Origin: Lysobacterales bacterium
GTDB taxonomy: Bacteria > Pseudomonadota > Gammaproteobacteria > Xanthomonadales > Marinicellaceae
Length of the DNA stretch: 16,379 nt
NCBI GenBank assembly: GCA_026990095.1
Contig: JALSIL010000320.1
Span: 1-16,379, forward strand
Direction: 5' to 3'
In this document: one piece after another, positions 1 through 6,277 of the stretch
Layout: each line of letters starts with the position of its first letter
Position numbering within the stretch: the stretch's first letter is position 1
The notes under the pieces: model-generated
What the model was told of the DNA's origin: nothing
The model's input: the letters and a program-made list of their open reading frames with translations, nothing else
Database searches by the model: none
Made by a program: the position numbers and the translations under genes

Positions 1-354
1 ATAGGGACGTTTAACAATATCTTCCCACAAATGGGCAAAATCAAAACGCAAATCCAACCACACATAAACCAATAAGTGTAAACTGACATAGAAAAACACA
101 TACAAGCCTATCATCCCTCGAACCTTCATAAACCACGCATTTTTAGTCAGGTCCTTTAATGGAGTCATCATGAGAGTGAGTAACACTATTCGCAATGACC
201 ACAAGCCTGTGTAGTGCAAAATATATTCTACAGGATCAGCGGTTAAATCATCTTGAGCACCCCGATAAAATAGATTTATAATCGGCAACAACAACCCTAT
301 AAAAAGTAACGGTTTTAATAATTTCATTACATTTAACAATTCAAAAGAACGCAT
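1..354 (-). CDS. msrQ: MsrQ, heme-binding membrane subunit of the periplasmic methionine sulfoxide reductase (3' part missing)
   Basis: MsrQ (YedZ) is an inner-membrane b-type cytochrome of the ferric-reductase-like family. It passes electrons to the periplasmic molybdoenzyme MsrP, which repairs oxidised methionines. The visible 118 residues show a first membrane segment (about residues 11-30) and then the family pattern ADPVEYILHYTGLWSLR with a candidate heme ligand His47. Next come the TPLKDL loop, the RGMIGLYVFFYVSLHLL segment with candidate ligand His93, and a KRPY motif where the window begins. E. coli YedZ has the same order, including DPV, HxTG, TPL, RR-LGL and ITRPY. Family length is about 200 residues, so roughly 80 are off the edge. 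The start is uncertain: ATG at 354 or ATG at 327, neither with a clear ribosome binding site. No msrP lies upstream on this strand; the neighbour is a divergent exported protein. Confidence 0.85.
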   Translation of the reverse strand, partial: MRSFELLNVMKLLKPLLFIGLLLPIINLFYRGAQDDLTADPVEYILHYTGLWSLRIVLLTLMMTPLKDLTKNAWFMKVRGMIGLYVFFYVSLHLLVYVWLDLRFDFAHLWEDIVKRPY

Positions 355-434
355 TTTACTGCAGATAATAAATTTCAACCTCACAAAAATTCAAAATACC
401 CTTAAATGAACACAAAATTAACGCCATTAAATCA

Positions 435-466
435 TTCAGGAAAAGTTCAGCCTTTGTCCGTAGACT
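435..466 (+). promoter_or_regulatory. Candidate response-regulator box and -10 for the exported-protein gene
   Basis: TTCAGG at 435-440 and TTCAGC at 446-451 form a direct repeat with an 11-bp period. This is the usual geometry of OmpR/PhoP/PmrA-family operators. A -10-like hexamer TAGACT (461-466) follows about 9 bp after the second half-site, so the box would replace the -35, as in PhoP/PmrA-activated promoters. The site sits in the 142-bp gap between divergent msrQ and the gene starting at 497. This is inferred from sequence alone; the regulator is unknown. Confidence 0.4.
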
Positions 467-496
467 AAAAAGCGTAACATTTACAGGAGAATATCC

Positions 497-1063
497 ATGA
501 ACAAGAAACATTTAATTTATGCACTAATCACAGCCATTGCTTTCAGCTCTGCAGGTTTTGCCAACGATCGACATGAAAGGCGTGAATCATATCATTCTAC
601 GCATCAATCGAAACACAGCTATAGCAATCGACATGTTCAGCGTCAAGAGAACAGAAATCATCGACGCAATTATAATAGTAATAACCATTATGGCAATAGC
701 AATGCTCCATTTAGCACTTACGGTTACAATCAACCGTATCGTAATAATTACAATTACCGCAACCGTTATCGTAACAAGAATTATCGCCACTACACGAGGC
801 ACCAAAATTACAATAACAATTACAGAAGATACAATAATTATCAGCCCTATTTCCAGAGTCAATACACCTATCGTCCATTACGTGGCTTAGGGCACTATTT
901 TACCGATAATTATTACGGTTATGGACATTGGCACGATAATAACTGGTGTGCCGTGCAACACCCTCAAAGTTACTATTTTGACTATTACTCAAACTATCCC
1001 TATCAAGATGGTTGGGTATTTGGAGATGGTGATTTTGGAATAAGTTTCTATTTTAATTATTAG
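497..1063 (+). CDS. Exported Asn/Tyr/Arg/His-rich low-complexity protein of unknown function
   Basis: I do not recognise a family. The 188-residue product begins with a clear Sec signal peptide: MNKK, a hydrophobic core, and a likely cut after SSAGFA at residue 22. The mature part has three zones. Residues 23-60 are His/Arg/Ser-rich. Residues 60-125 are dominated by Asn, Tyr and Arg in imperfect short repeats (NNYR, NYRN, RYNNY). The C-terminal 55 residues are Tyr/Gly/Asp/Trp-rich with one Cys and end in GDFGISFYFNY. The mature N-terminal half should be strongly basic. AGGAGA at 485-490 lies 6 bp before the ATG and fixes the start. The gene diverges from msrQ and is preceded by a response-regulator-like direct repeat. 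A periplasmic or surface protein that binds metal or polyanions, or responds to envelope stress, is possible but not shown. The repetitive A/T-rich codons leave other frames open here; the signal peptide and ribosome binding site identify the true frame. Confidence 0.75.
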   Translation: MNKKHLIYALITAIAFSSAGFANDRHERRESYHSTHQSKHSYSNRHVQRQENRNHRRNYNSNNHYGNSNAPFSTYGYNQPYRNNYNYRNRYRNKNYRHYTRHQNYNNNYRRYNNYQPYFQSQYTYRPLRGLGHYFTDNYYGYGHWHDNNWCAVQHPQSYYFDYYSNYPYQDGWVFGDGDFGISFYFNY

Positions 1064-1094
1064 ATGTCAGGTTTCATATGCTGATGAATAAAAA

Positions 1095-1124
1095 TAACAA
1101 AAACGCACGGATGCCTTTTTGTTA
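1095..1124. terminator. Hairpin, probable bidirectional terminator
   Basis: TAACAAAAACGCA (1095-1107) and TGCCTTTTTGTTA (1112-1124) pair over 13 positions with one mismatch around a CGGA loop. The A-tract and T-tract flank a short GC core. On the minus strand the structure is followed by GTTATTTTTATT. It lies 31 bp after the stop of the exported-protein gene and abuts the IS30 remnant, so it could serve either side. Confidence 0.45.
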
Positions 1125-1271
1125 CCTCTTAGATTCGTATAATAAGTGCAACTCCGTTGATTTATTCGTGTTTATAGCAGTTAATTCAAAAACCTTATAA
1201 GGCGTTTTATATCCCAAACATTTTCTTGCTCTGCTATTCAATTTATGTACAGCATCGAATACTTTTTTATG
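1122..1271 (-). pseudogene. 3' remnant of an IS30-family transposase with its IS end
   Basis: In the minus-strand frame ending at the TAA at 1122-1124, the translation contains VHKLNSRARKCLGYKTPYKVFEL. This matches the conserved C-terminus of IS30-family DDE transposases, which typically carry LNNRPRK-LGYKTP-EVF. The frame closes again within about 35 bp upstream of the stated limit, and no upstream catalytic part (DDE residues, helix-turn-helix) exists, so only about 50 of some 320-400 residues remain. On the plus strand, ATTCGTATAATAAGTGCAAC (1133-1152) resembles IS30-family terminal repeats with an AAGTGCAAC core. I found no convincing opposite end or target duplication. The 5' boundary is approximate. 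Confidence 0.65.
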
Positions 1272-1418
1272 CCTTGATTCTAAATTTTTGCTGCATATAC
1301 TTTACTCTTACTTGTATTCTAACAGCTCTTACCATTGGAAGCCTTTGCATAACTCTGGCACGTGTTAAAAAGTTGCAAAAAAAACACCACTCTGCGTTAA
1401 AAAATTCGCAAATTTAAA

Positions 1419-1445
1419 ATAAGAACTTCTTATACTTAATATAAG
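1419..1445. promoter_or_regulatory. Candidate LysR-type (CbbR-like) operator upstream of the CBB operon
   Basis: ATAAGAACTTCTTAT (1419-1433) is a perfect dyad around a central C. It meets the LysR-family T-N11-A rule and the TNA-N7-TNA form described for CbbR sites (TAA, 7 bp, TTA). It overlaps a second dyad, CTTATA-N5-TATAAG (1429-1445). The three half-sites are spaced about one helical turn apart. The block ends 31 bp before the -10 of tkt, the right place for an activator. The region is A/T-rich, so chance is a real alternative, and no cbbR gene is in the window. Confidence 0.35.
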
Positions 1446-1473
1446 CAATTGTGTCTTTTGTTTATAAATTAAT

Positions 1474-1482
1474 TGGTATAAT
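1474..1482 (+). promoter_or_regulatory. Extended -10 promoter of the tkt-fba-cbbY-prk operon
   Basis: TGGTATAAT at 1474-1482 is a consensus extended -10 (TGn plus TATAAT). No good -35 lies at 16-18 bp, which fits an activator-dependent or extended -10 promoter. The predicted start near 1489 leaves a leader of about 25 nt before the tkt ATG. Confidence 0.55.
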
Positions 1483-1513
1483 ATGAGCACAAATTATAAT
1501 TGAGCTTATTAAT

Positions 1514-3511
1514 ATGACTAAACGATCTACGCTTGCTAATGCCATTCGTGTTTTATCCATGGATGCCATTCAAAAATCAAACTCTGGACATCCTGGTGCC
1601 CCCATGGGCATGGCAGATATGGCAGAGGTTTTGTATAACGACTTTATGCACCACAACCCTAAGAATCCTCATTGGTCAAACCGCGATAGGTTTGTGTTAT
1701 CCAATGGTCACGGCTCAATGCTAATTTATTCTTTATTGCATTTAACGGGTTATGACTTATCAATGGATGACATTAAAAACTTCCGTCAATTGCATTCCAA
1801 AACACCTGGTCACCCTGAATACGGTTACACACCAGGGGTCGAAACAACAACCGGCCCTCTTGGGCAAGGCATTACTAACGCTGTTGGCATGGCTTTAGCT
1901 GAAAAGTTATTAGCAAAAGAGTTCAATAAAGACGGCATTGATATTGTTGATCACCACACTTACGTATTTTTAGGCGATGGATGTTTGATGGAAGGCATCT
2001 CGCACGAAGCGTGTTCTTTTGCTGGCACATTAGGCTTAGGAAAGTTGATTGCCTTATACGATGATAACAACATCTCTATTGATGGAGAAGTCGATGGTTG
2101 GTTTACCGATGATACTCCGAAACGATTTAAAGCTTATGGCTGGCATGTGCAAGAAATTGATGGTCATGATTCAAAAGCCATTAAAAAGGCAATTAAAAAA
2201 GCCAAGAAAGTGACAGACAAACCATCAATTATTTGTGCCAAAACCATCATTGGAATGGGAGCTCCAACAAAAGCAGGTTCGCACGAATGCCATGGTGCAC
2301 CATTGGGTGAAGATGAAGTCGCAGCCACACGTTTAGCACTGAATTGGACTGCTCCTGCTTTTGAAATTCCTCAAGAAGTTTACGAGGGATGGAATGCCGT
2401 TGAAAAAGGTGCAAAACAAGAATCAAAATGGAATAAGAAATTTGCCAAATATTCAGCTAAATACCCTGAAAAAGCAGCTGAATTTAGCGCACGCATGAAC
2501 AATGAATTACCCGCTGATTTTGAAGCACTTGCTACAAGTGCCATCGAAAAAGCACAGGCAGAAACAGAGTCCATGCCAACACGTAAAGCCTCGAAATATG
2601 CACTGGAAGTCTTGGGACCTTTGGTTCCTGGTTTATTTGGTGGTTCAGCGGATTTAACCCCTTCGAACAACACTTTTTGGTCAGGTTCCAGAGCCGTAAA
2701 TGGCACTGGAAAACTGGATTTTAGTGGTAACTATTTGTCTTATGGCGTGCGTGAGTTTGCCATGACAGCGATAATGAATGGCATGATGCTACACGGGGGT
2801 CTAATGCCTTATGGTGCAACATTCCTTATGTTTTCAGAGTACGCTAGAAATGCCCTACGTATGGCAGCGTTAATGAAAATTCGAGGTTTATTTGTTTACA
2901 CCCATGATTCAATTGGTGTGGGAGAAGATGGTCCAACGCATCAACCAGTAGAACAAACATCAACTCTGCGTTTGATTCCTAACATGGATGTCTGGCGACC
3001 TTGTGACGCGGTAGAGTCTGTTGCTGCATGGAAATCAGCCATTCAAAGAAAAGATGGTCCAAGTTGCTTAACTTTTACCCGCCAAAATACCGACAAACAA
3101 GAAAGAACGGCACAACAAGTGGCAGATATTGCCAAAGGCGGCTATATTTTAAAAGATTCTATTGGAACACCAGATGCAATTATTATTGCAACTGGCTCTG
3201 AAGTGGGCTTAGCCATGAAAGCCGCAACAAAAATTGGCGATAATATTCGTGTTGTTTCCATGCCTTGCACCAATATTTATGACAGACAAACCAACGAGTA
3301 CAAAGAAAGTGTATTACCCTCCAATGTATCTAAACGTATTGCTGTTGAAGCAGGACAAGGCGATTTTTGGTATAAGTATGTCGGACTTAATGGTGCGGTT
3401 ATATCACAAGACACTTTTGGCGAATCTGCCCCTGGTGCAGTTTTATTTGAGTATTTTGGTTTCACGGTTGATAAAATCGTTGAAACTGTTAACAACCTAT
3501 TGGAGAAATAA
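1514..3511 (+). CDS. tkt: Transketolase
   Basis: Thiamine-diphosphate enzyme that moves two-carbon ketol units between sugar phosphates. In the CBB cycle it helps rebuild ribulose-5-phosphate (cbbT role), and it also serves the pentose phosphate pathway; cytosolic homodimer. At 665 residues it has full family length, and its early residue numbers equal those of the E. coli enzyme: His26 in SGHPGAP, His66, His100 in KTPGHPE. The ThDP site is GDG at 154-156 with Glu160 and Asn185. The second domain carries His464 in THDSIGVGEDGPTHQP and His476. The start ATG has only a weak GAG (1502-1504) as ribosome binding site, but the N-terminus aligns exactly with the family. It is the first gene of an operon with fba 2 bp downstream, below an extended -10 promoter and a LysR-type operator candidate. 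No frameshift or missing catalytic residue is visible. Confidence 0.97.
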   Translation: MTKRSTLANAIRVLSMDAIQKSNSGHPGAPMGMADMAEVLYNDFMHHNPKNPHWSNRDRFVLSNGHGSMLIYSLLHLTGYDLSMDDIKNFRQLHSKTPGHPEYGYTPGVETTTGPLGQGITNAVGMALAEKLLAKEFNKDGIDIVDHHTYVFLGDGCLMEGISHEACSFAGTLGLGKLIALYDDNNISIDGEVDGWFTDDTPKRFKAYGWHVQEIDGHDSKAIKKAIKKAKKVTDKPSIICAKTIIGMGAPTKAGSHECHGAPLGEDEVAATRLALNWTAPAFEIPQEVYEGWNAVEKGAKQESKWNKKFAKYSAKYPEKAAEFSARMNNELPADFEALATSAIEKAQAETESMPTRKASKYALEVLGPLVPGLFGGSADLTPSNNTFWSGSRAVNGTGKLDFSGNYLSYGVREFAMTAIMNGMMLHGGLMPYGATFLMFSEYARNALRMAALMKIRGLFVYTHDSIGVGEDGPTHQPVEQTSTLRLIPNMDVWRPCDAVESVAAWKSAIQRKDGPSCLTFTRQNTDKQERTAQQVADIAKGGYILKDSIGTPDAIIIATGSEVGLAMKAATKIGDNIRVVSMPCTNIYDRQTNEYKESVLPSNVSKRIAVEAGQGDFWYKYVGLNGAVISQDTFGESAPGAVLFEYFGFTVDKIVETVNNLLEK

Positions 3512-3513
3512 TC

Positions 3514-4551
3514 ATGGCTTTAATTTCACTTAGACAATTATTGGATCATGCCGCAGAAAACAGTTACGGAATGCCTGCTTTTAATGTTAATAACATGGAA
3601 CAAATCCATGCCATTATGGAAGCAGCCGCGATAAGCAATTCACCAGTAATTTTACAAGGTTCAGCTGGTGCTCGTAACTATGCTGGTCCTGCCTTTATCA
3701 AAGGTTTGGTGGCATCTGCGGTTAAACAGTGGCCTGATATTCCGATTGTATTGCATCAAGACCATGGTGCATCACCTGCTGTTTGCATGCAATCTTTATA
3801 CCTTGGTTTTACTTCAGTAATGATGGATGGTTCATTAATGACCGATATGAAAACACCATCTACCTACGAATACAATGTCAACATCACCAAACAAGCCGTT
3901 GCCATGGCACATGCCTGTGGAGCATCAGTTGAAGGTGAGCTAGGTTGTTTAGGTTCATTGGAAACTGGCATTGCAGGTGAAGAAGATGGATCAGGTGCTG
4001 AGGGCATATTAACCATGGATCAAATGTTAACTGATCCTGATGAAGCCAAAGATTTTGTAGAACAAACCAACGTAGATGCCTTGGCAATTGCTATTGGAAC
4101 ATCACATGGTGCTTATAAGTTTACTAAACCACCAACAGGTGATATTTTATCCATTCAACGCATTAAAGAAATTCACGCTAAGATTCCTAATACTCATTTG
4201 GTAATGCATGGTTCATCTGCCGTTCCGCAAGAGTGGTTAAAAATCATTAACCAATACGGCGGTGAAATTCCTGAAACTTACGGCGTACCCGTTGAAGAAG
4301 TGCAAGAAGGCATTAAACACGGCGTTCGCAAAGTCAATATTGATACCGATTTGAGGCTGGCCTCGACTGGTGCTGTGCGTAAATTTTTAGCCGAAAACCC
4401 CAGCAACTTTGACCCGCGCAAATATTTACGTGCAGCAACCGATGCCATGCGTGCAATCTGTGTTGATCGGTTTAACGCATTTGGTTCATCTGGCAATGCC
4501 TCAAAAATCAAGCCAATCTCTATGGATGATATGGCGGATAAATACAAATAA
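3514..4551 (+). CDS. fba: Class II fructose-bisphosphate aldolase
   Basis: Zinc-dependent aldolase joining glyceraldehyde-3-phosphate and dihydroxyacetone phosphate to fructose-1,6-bisphosphate. CBB versions often also make sedoheptulose-1,7-bisphosphate (cbbA role); that bifunctionality is inferred from the operon. The 345 residues include the HQDHG motif with catalytic Asp83 and zinc ligand His84, the VEGELGCLG segment with Glu141, zinc ligands His198 in GTSHGAYK and His232 in VMHGSSAVP, and the C-terminal NIDTDLRLA phosphate site. It is of the long subtype common in autotrophic proteobacteria. GGAGA at 3502-3506 lies 7 bp before the ATG and overlaps the end of tkt, so translation is probably coupled. 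It is the second gene of the operon; a 90-bp gap containing a palindromic repeat separates it from cbbY. Confidence 0.97.
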   Translation: MALISLRQLLDHAAENSYGMPAFNVNNMEQIHAIMEAAAISNSPVILQGSAGARNYAGPAFIKGLVASAVKQWPDIPIVLHQDHGASPAVCMQSLYLGFTSVMMDGSLMTDMKTPSTYEYNVNITKQAVAMAHACGASVEGELGCLGSLETGIAGEEDGSGAEGILTMDQMLTDPDEAKDFVEQTNVDALAIAIGTSHGAYKFTKPPTGDILSIQRIKEIHAKIPNTHLVMHGSSAVPQEWLKIINQYGGEIPETYGVPVEEVQEGIKHGVRKVNIDTDLRLASTGAVRKFLAENPSNFDPRKYLRAATDAMRAICVDRFNAFGSSGNASKIKPISMDDMADKYK

Positions 4552-4563
4552 AAAAATCCAGTA

Positions 4564-4640
4564 TTCATTTCTGCAAAGGCAGGAATCCATTTAAATAAAA
4601 ACTGGACTCCTGCTCTTGCTGTGGTTCGGCTGGAATGACA
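4564..4640. repeat. Palindromic intergenic repeat (REP/MITE-like)
   Basis: An imperfect palindrome fills most of the fba-cbbY gap. GCAGGAATCCA (4579-4589) pairs with TGGACTCCTGC (4603-4613) with one mismatch, and the outer ends (ATTC at 4563-4566, GGAATGAC at 4632-4639) continue the symmetry loosely. The arms resemble the dispersed proteobacterial repeat whose ends read GTCATTCC and which contains GCAGGAATCCA; that resemblance is from memory. In the transcript it would form a stem-loop just before cbbY. Copies elsewhere in this genome cannot be checked here. Confidence 0.5.
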
Positions 4641-4641
4641 A

Positions 4642-5361
4642 ATGAGTGAATTTATGAAATTAAAGTGTATATTATTTGATGTTGATGGCACCATGGCTGA
4701 TACCGAGCGTGATGGCCACCGTGTGGCATTCAACCTGGCTTTTCAAGAAAAAGGTTTAGATTGGCATTGGAGTGAAGAACTCTACGGTCAATTATTAAAA
4801 GTTACGGGTGGTAAAGAAAGAATAAACTATTACCAAACTGATTTTCTTAAGCAAAACATTTTAACAAACGAAGAAATCAAAGACTTGCATGCCATCAAAA
4901 CCAAGCATTACATACAGTTATTAGAATCAGGAAAAATTCCCTTACGAAAGGGCGTGAAAAAACTAATTACCCAAGCCAAAGCTGAAAAAATAACTCTGGC
5001 AATATCGACAACAACCACACCTATTAATGTTACTGCATTACTTAGAGCAAATCTTGGAAAACAAGCTGAATCATTATTTAAGGTTATAGCCGCAGGTGAT
5101 ATTGTTGCCAACAAGAAACCAGCACCTGATATTTATCTCTACGCTTTAGAGAAACTTAATTTAAAAGCAAGAGATTGCATTGCCATTGAAGACTCTGAGG
5201 CAGGGCTACAATCTGCTGTGCAAGCGGGACTTAAAACAATTGTAACAACAAATCAATACACAAAAAAACAAGACTTTACTCAAGCACAACAAGTGCACAG
5301 CAACTTCAGTCAAATCGACACCCAATTACTTAAAAATATTATAGGTGAAAATCATGTCTAA
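4642..5361 (+). CDS. cbbY: CbbY, HAD-family xylulose-1,5-bisphosphate phosphatase
   Basis: CbbY dephosphorylates xylulose-1,5-bisphosphate, a misfire product that inhibits Rubisco, giving xylulose-5-phosphate. The protein is a subfamily I HAD hydrolase. Motif I is DVDGTMAD with nucleophile Asp13 and acid/base Asp15, followed by a helical cap with the CbbY hallmark TGGKERI. Motif II is AISTTTTP, motif III the Lys in NKKPAPDIYLYAL, and motif IV is EDSEAGLQSA. The cap and the STTTTP motif favour CbbY over phosphoglycolate phosphatase (Gph). Two starts are possible: ATG at 4642, 1 bp after the palindromic repeat, or ATG at 4654, which begins the protein MKLKCILFDVDG and matches the family N-terminus better. 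Ribosome binding sites are weak for both. The 3' end overlaps the prk start by 8 bp, so the two are translationally linked. Confidence 0.9.
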   Translation: MSEFMKLKCILFDVDGTMADTERDGHRVAFNLAFQEKGLDWHWSEELYGQLLKVTGGKERINYYQTDFLKQNILTNEEIKDLHAIKTKHYIQLLESGKIPLRKGVKKLITQAKAEKITLAISTTTTPINVTALLRANLGKQAESLFKVIAAGDIVANKKPAPDIYLYALEKLNLKARDCIAIEDSEAGLQSAVQAGLKTIVTTNQYTKKQDFTQAQQVHSNFSQIDTQLLKNIIGENHV

Positions 5362-6223
5362 GAAACACCCCATTATTGCAGTAACTGGTTCATCAGGTGC
5401 AGGAACAACAACGGTAAAAAAAGCTTTTGAACATATTTTCCATAGACAAAAAATCAACCCCGTTATAATTGAAGGCGATTCATTTCATCGGTATGACCGC
5501 AAAGAAATGAAGAAAAAGGTTAAACTTGCCCAAAAAGAACGGCGAAACTTTTCCCACTTTGGTTTTGAAGCCAATATACTGAAAGACCTCGAAAACACTT
5601 TTAAAACCTACGGAAAAAAAGGCAGTTGCAAACGTCGCTTTTACCTTCATTCAGAAGACGAAGCCAAACGTTATAATCAAAAACCGGGTGAATTTACCCC
5701 TTGGTTAGATACAGACGCAGATAGTGATTTGATGTTATACGAAGGTTTACATGGAGCTATTGTCAATGAAAAACACGACATTAACATCGCAAAATACTCC
5801 GATTTAAAAATTGGCGTTGTTCCCATTGTTAACTTGGAATGGATTCAAAAAATTCATCGTGATACCGCACAACGCGGTTATAAGCCAGAAGATGTTACTG
5901 ATACAATTTTGCGTCGTATGCGAGACTATGTCAATGTCATCACCCCGCAATTTTCCAATACCGATATAAACTTTCAACGGGTGTCATTGGTTGATACTTC
6001 TAACCCTTTTATTTCACGTGACATTCCTACTAGTGATGAGTCCATGGTTGTGACTCGATTTAAAGATTACAAAGCCCTAAACGTTGACTTTCCTTACCTA
6101 TTATCGATGATAAAAAATTCATTTATGTCTCGCCGAAACACCATCGTTGTTCCTGGCGGTAAGATGCAGTTAGCCATGGAGGTAATTCTTCACCCCATAA
6201 TCGAAAAATTAATGGATAAGTAA
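5354..6223 (+). CDS. prk: Phosphoribulokinase, bacterial (class I) type
   Basis: Uses ATP to convert ribulose-5-phosphate to ribulose-1,5-bisphosphate, the Rubisco substrate (cbbP role). It is the diagnostic CBB gene of the window. The 289-residue length and motif positions match the Rhodobacter-type octameric enzyme. The P-loop is GSSGAGTTT (12-20), the catalytic base Asp42 lies in EGDSFHRYDR, a Walker-B-like segment is LMLYEGLHGA, and RDTAQRGYKPEDVTDTILRR follows. I chose ATG 5354 over the in-frame GTG 5345 because AGGTGA (5343-5348) sits 5 bp before it and because this start places the base at residue 42, as in the characterised enzyme. The start lies inside the end of cbbY (ATGTCTAA overlap). 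It is the last gene of the operon, closed by a strong hairpin terminator. Class I enzymes are commonly activated by NADH; that is family knowledge. Confidence 0.96.
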   Translation: MSKKHPIIAVTGSSGAGTTTVKKAFEHIFHRQKINPVIIEGDSFHRYDRKEMKKKVKLAQKERRNFSHFGFEANILKDLENTFKTYGKKGSCKRRFYLHSEDEAKRYNQKPGEFTPWLDTDADSDLMLYEGLHGAIVNEKHDINIAKYSDLKIGVVPIVNLEWIQKIHRDTAQRGYKPEDVTDTILRRMRDYVNVITPQFSNTDINFQRVSLVDTSNPFISRDIPTSDESMVVTRFKDYKALNVDFPYLLSMIKNSFMSRRNTIVVPGGKMQLAMEVILHPIIEKLMDK

Positions 6224-6229
6224 AACTTT

Positions 6230-6272
6230 TAAGCTAAAATGCACAAGGAGAAACCTTGTGCATTTTAGCTTA
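6230..6272. terminator. Long perfect hairpin, bidirectional terminator between prk and ppnN
   Basis: Nineteen base pairs without mismatch, 6230-6248 with 6254-6272, around the loop AGAAA; the core is AAGCTAAAATGCACAAGG. It lies 6 bp after the prk stop and 5 bp before the end of convergent ppnN. TTTAGTT follows on the plus strand and AAGTTTTA on the minus strand, so the U-tracts are modest and the stem does most of the work. Confidence 0.8.
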
Positions 6273-6277
6273 TTTAG

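Noticed and set aside
537..890. Long open frames on both strands overlapping the exported-protein gene
   Set aside because: They arise from the low-complexity A/T-rich repeats; neither has a ribosome binding site or plausible protein, whereas the 497 frame has a signal peptide and AGGAGA.
1226..1417. Plus-strand 63-codon hydrophobic frame with a TTG start
   Set aside because: Its first part is antisense to the IS30 transposase remnant, it has no ribosome binding site, and its product resembles nothing known.
4278..4733. 151-codon minus-strand frame across the fba end and cbbY start
   Set aside because: It is antisense to two well-supported genes and to the repeat; no family resemblance.
5345..5353. 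GTG start for prk
   Set aside because: The GTG lies within the AGGTGA ribosome binding site that serves ATG 5354, and the latter gives the expected Asp42 numbering.
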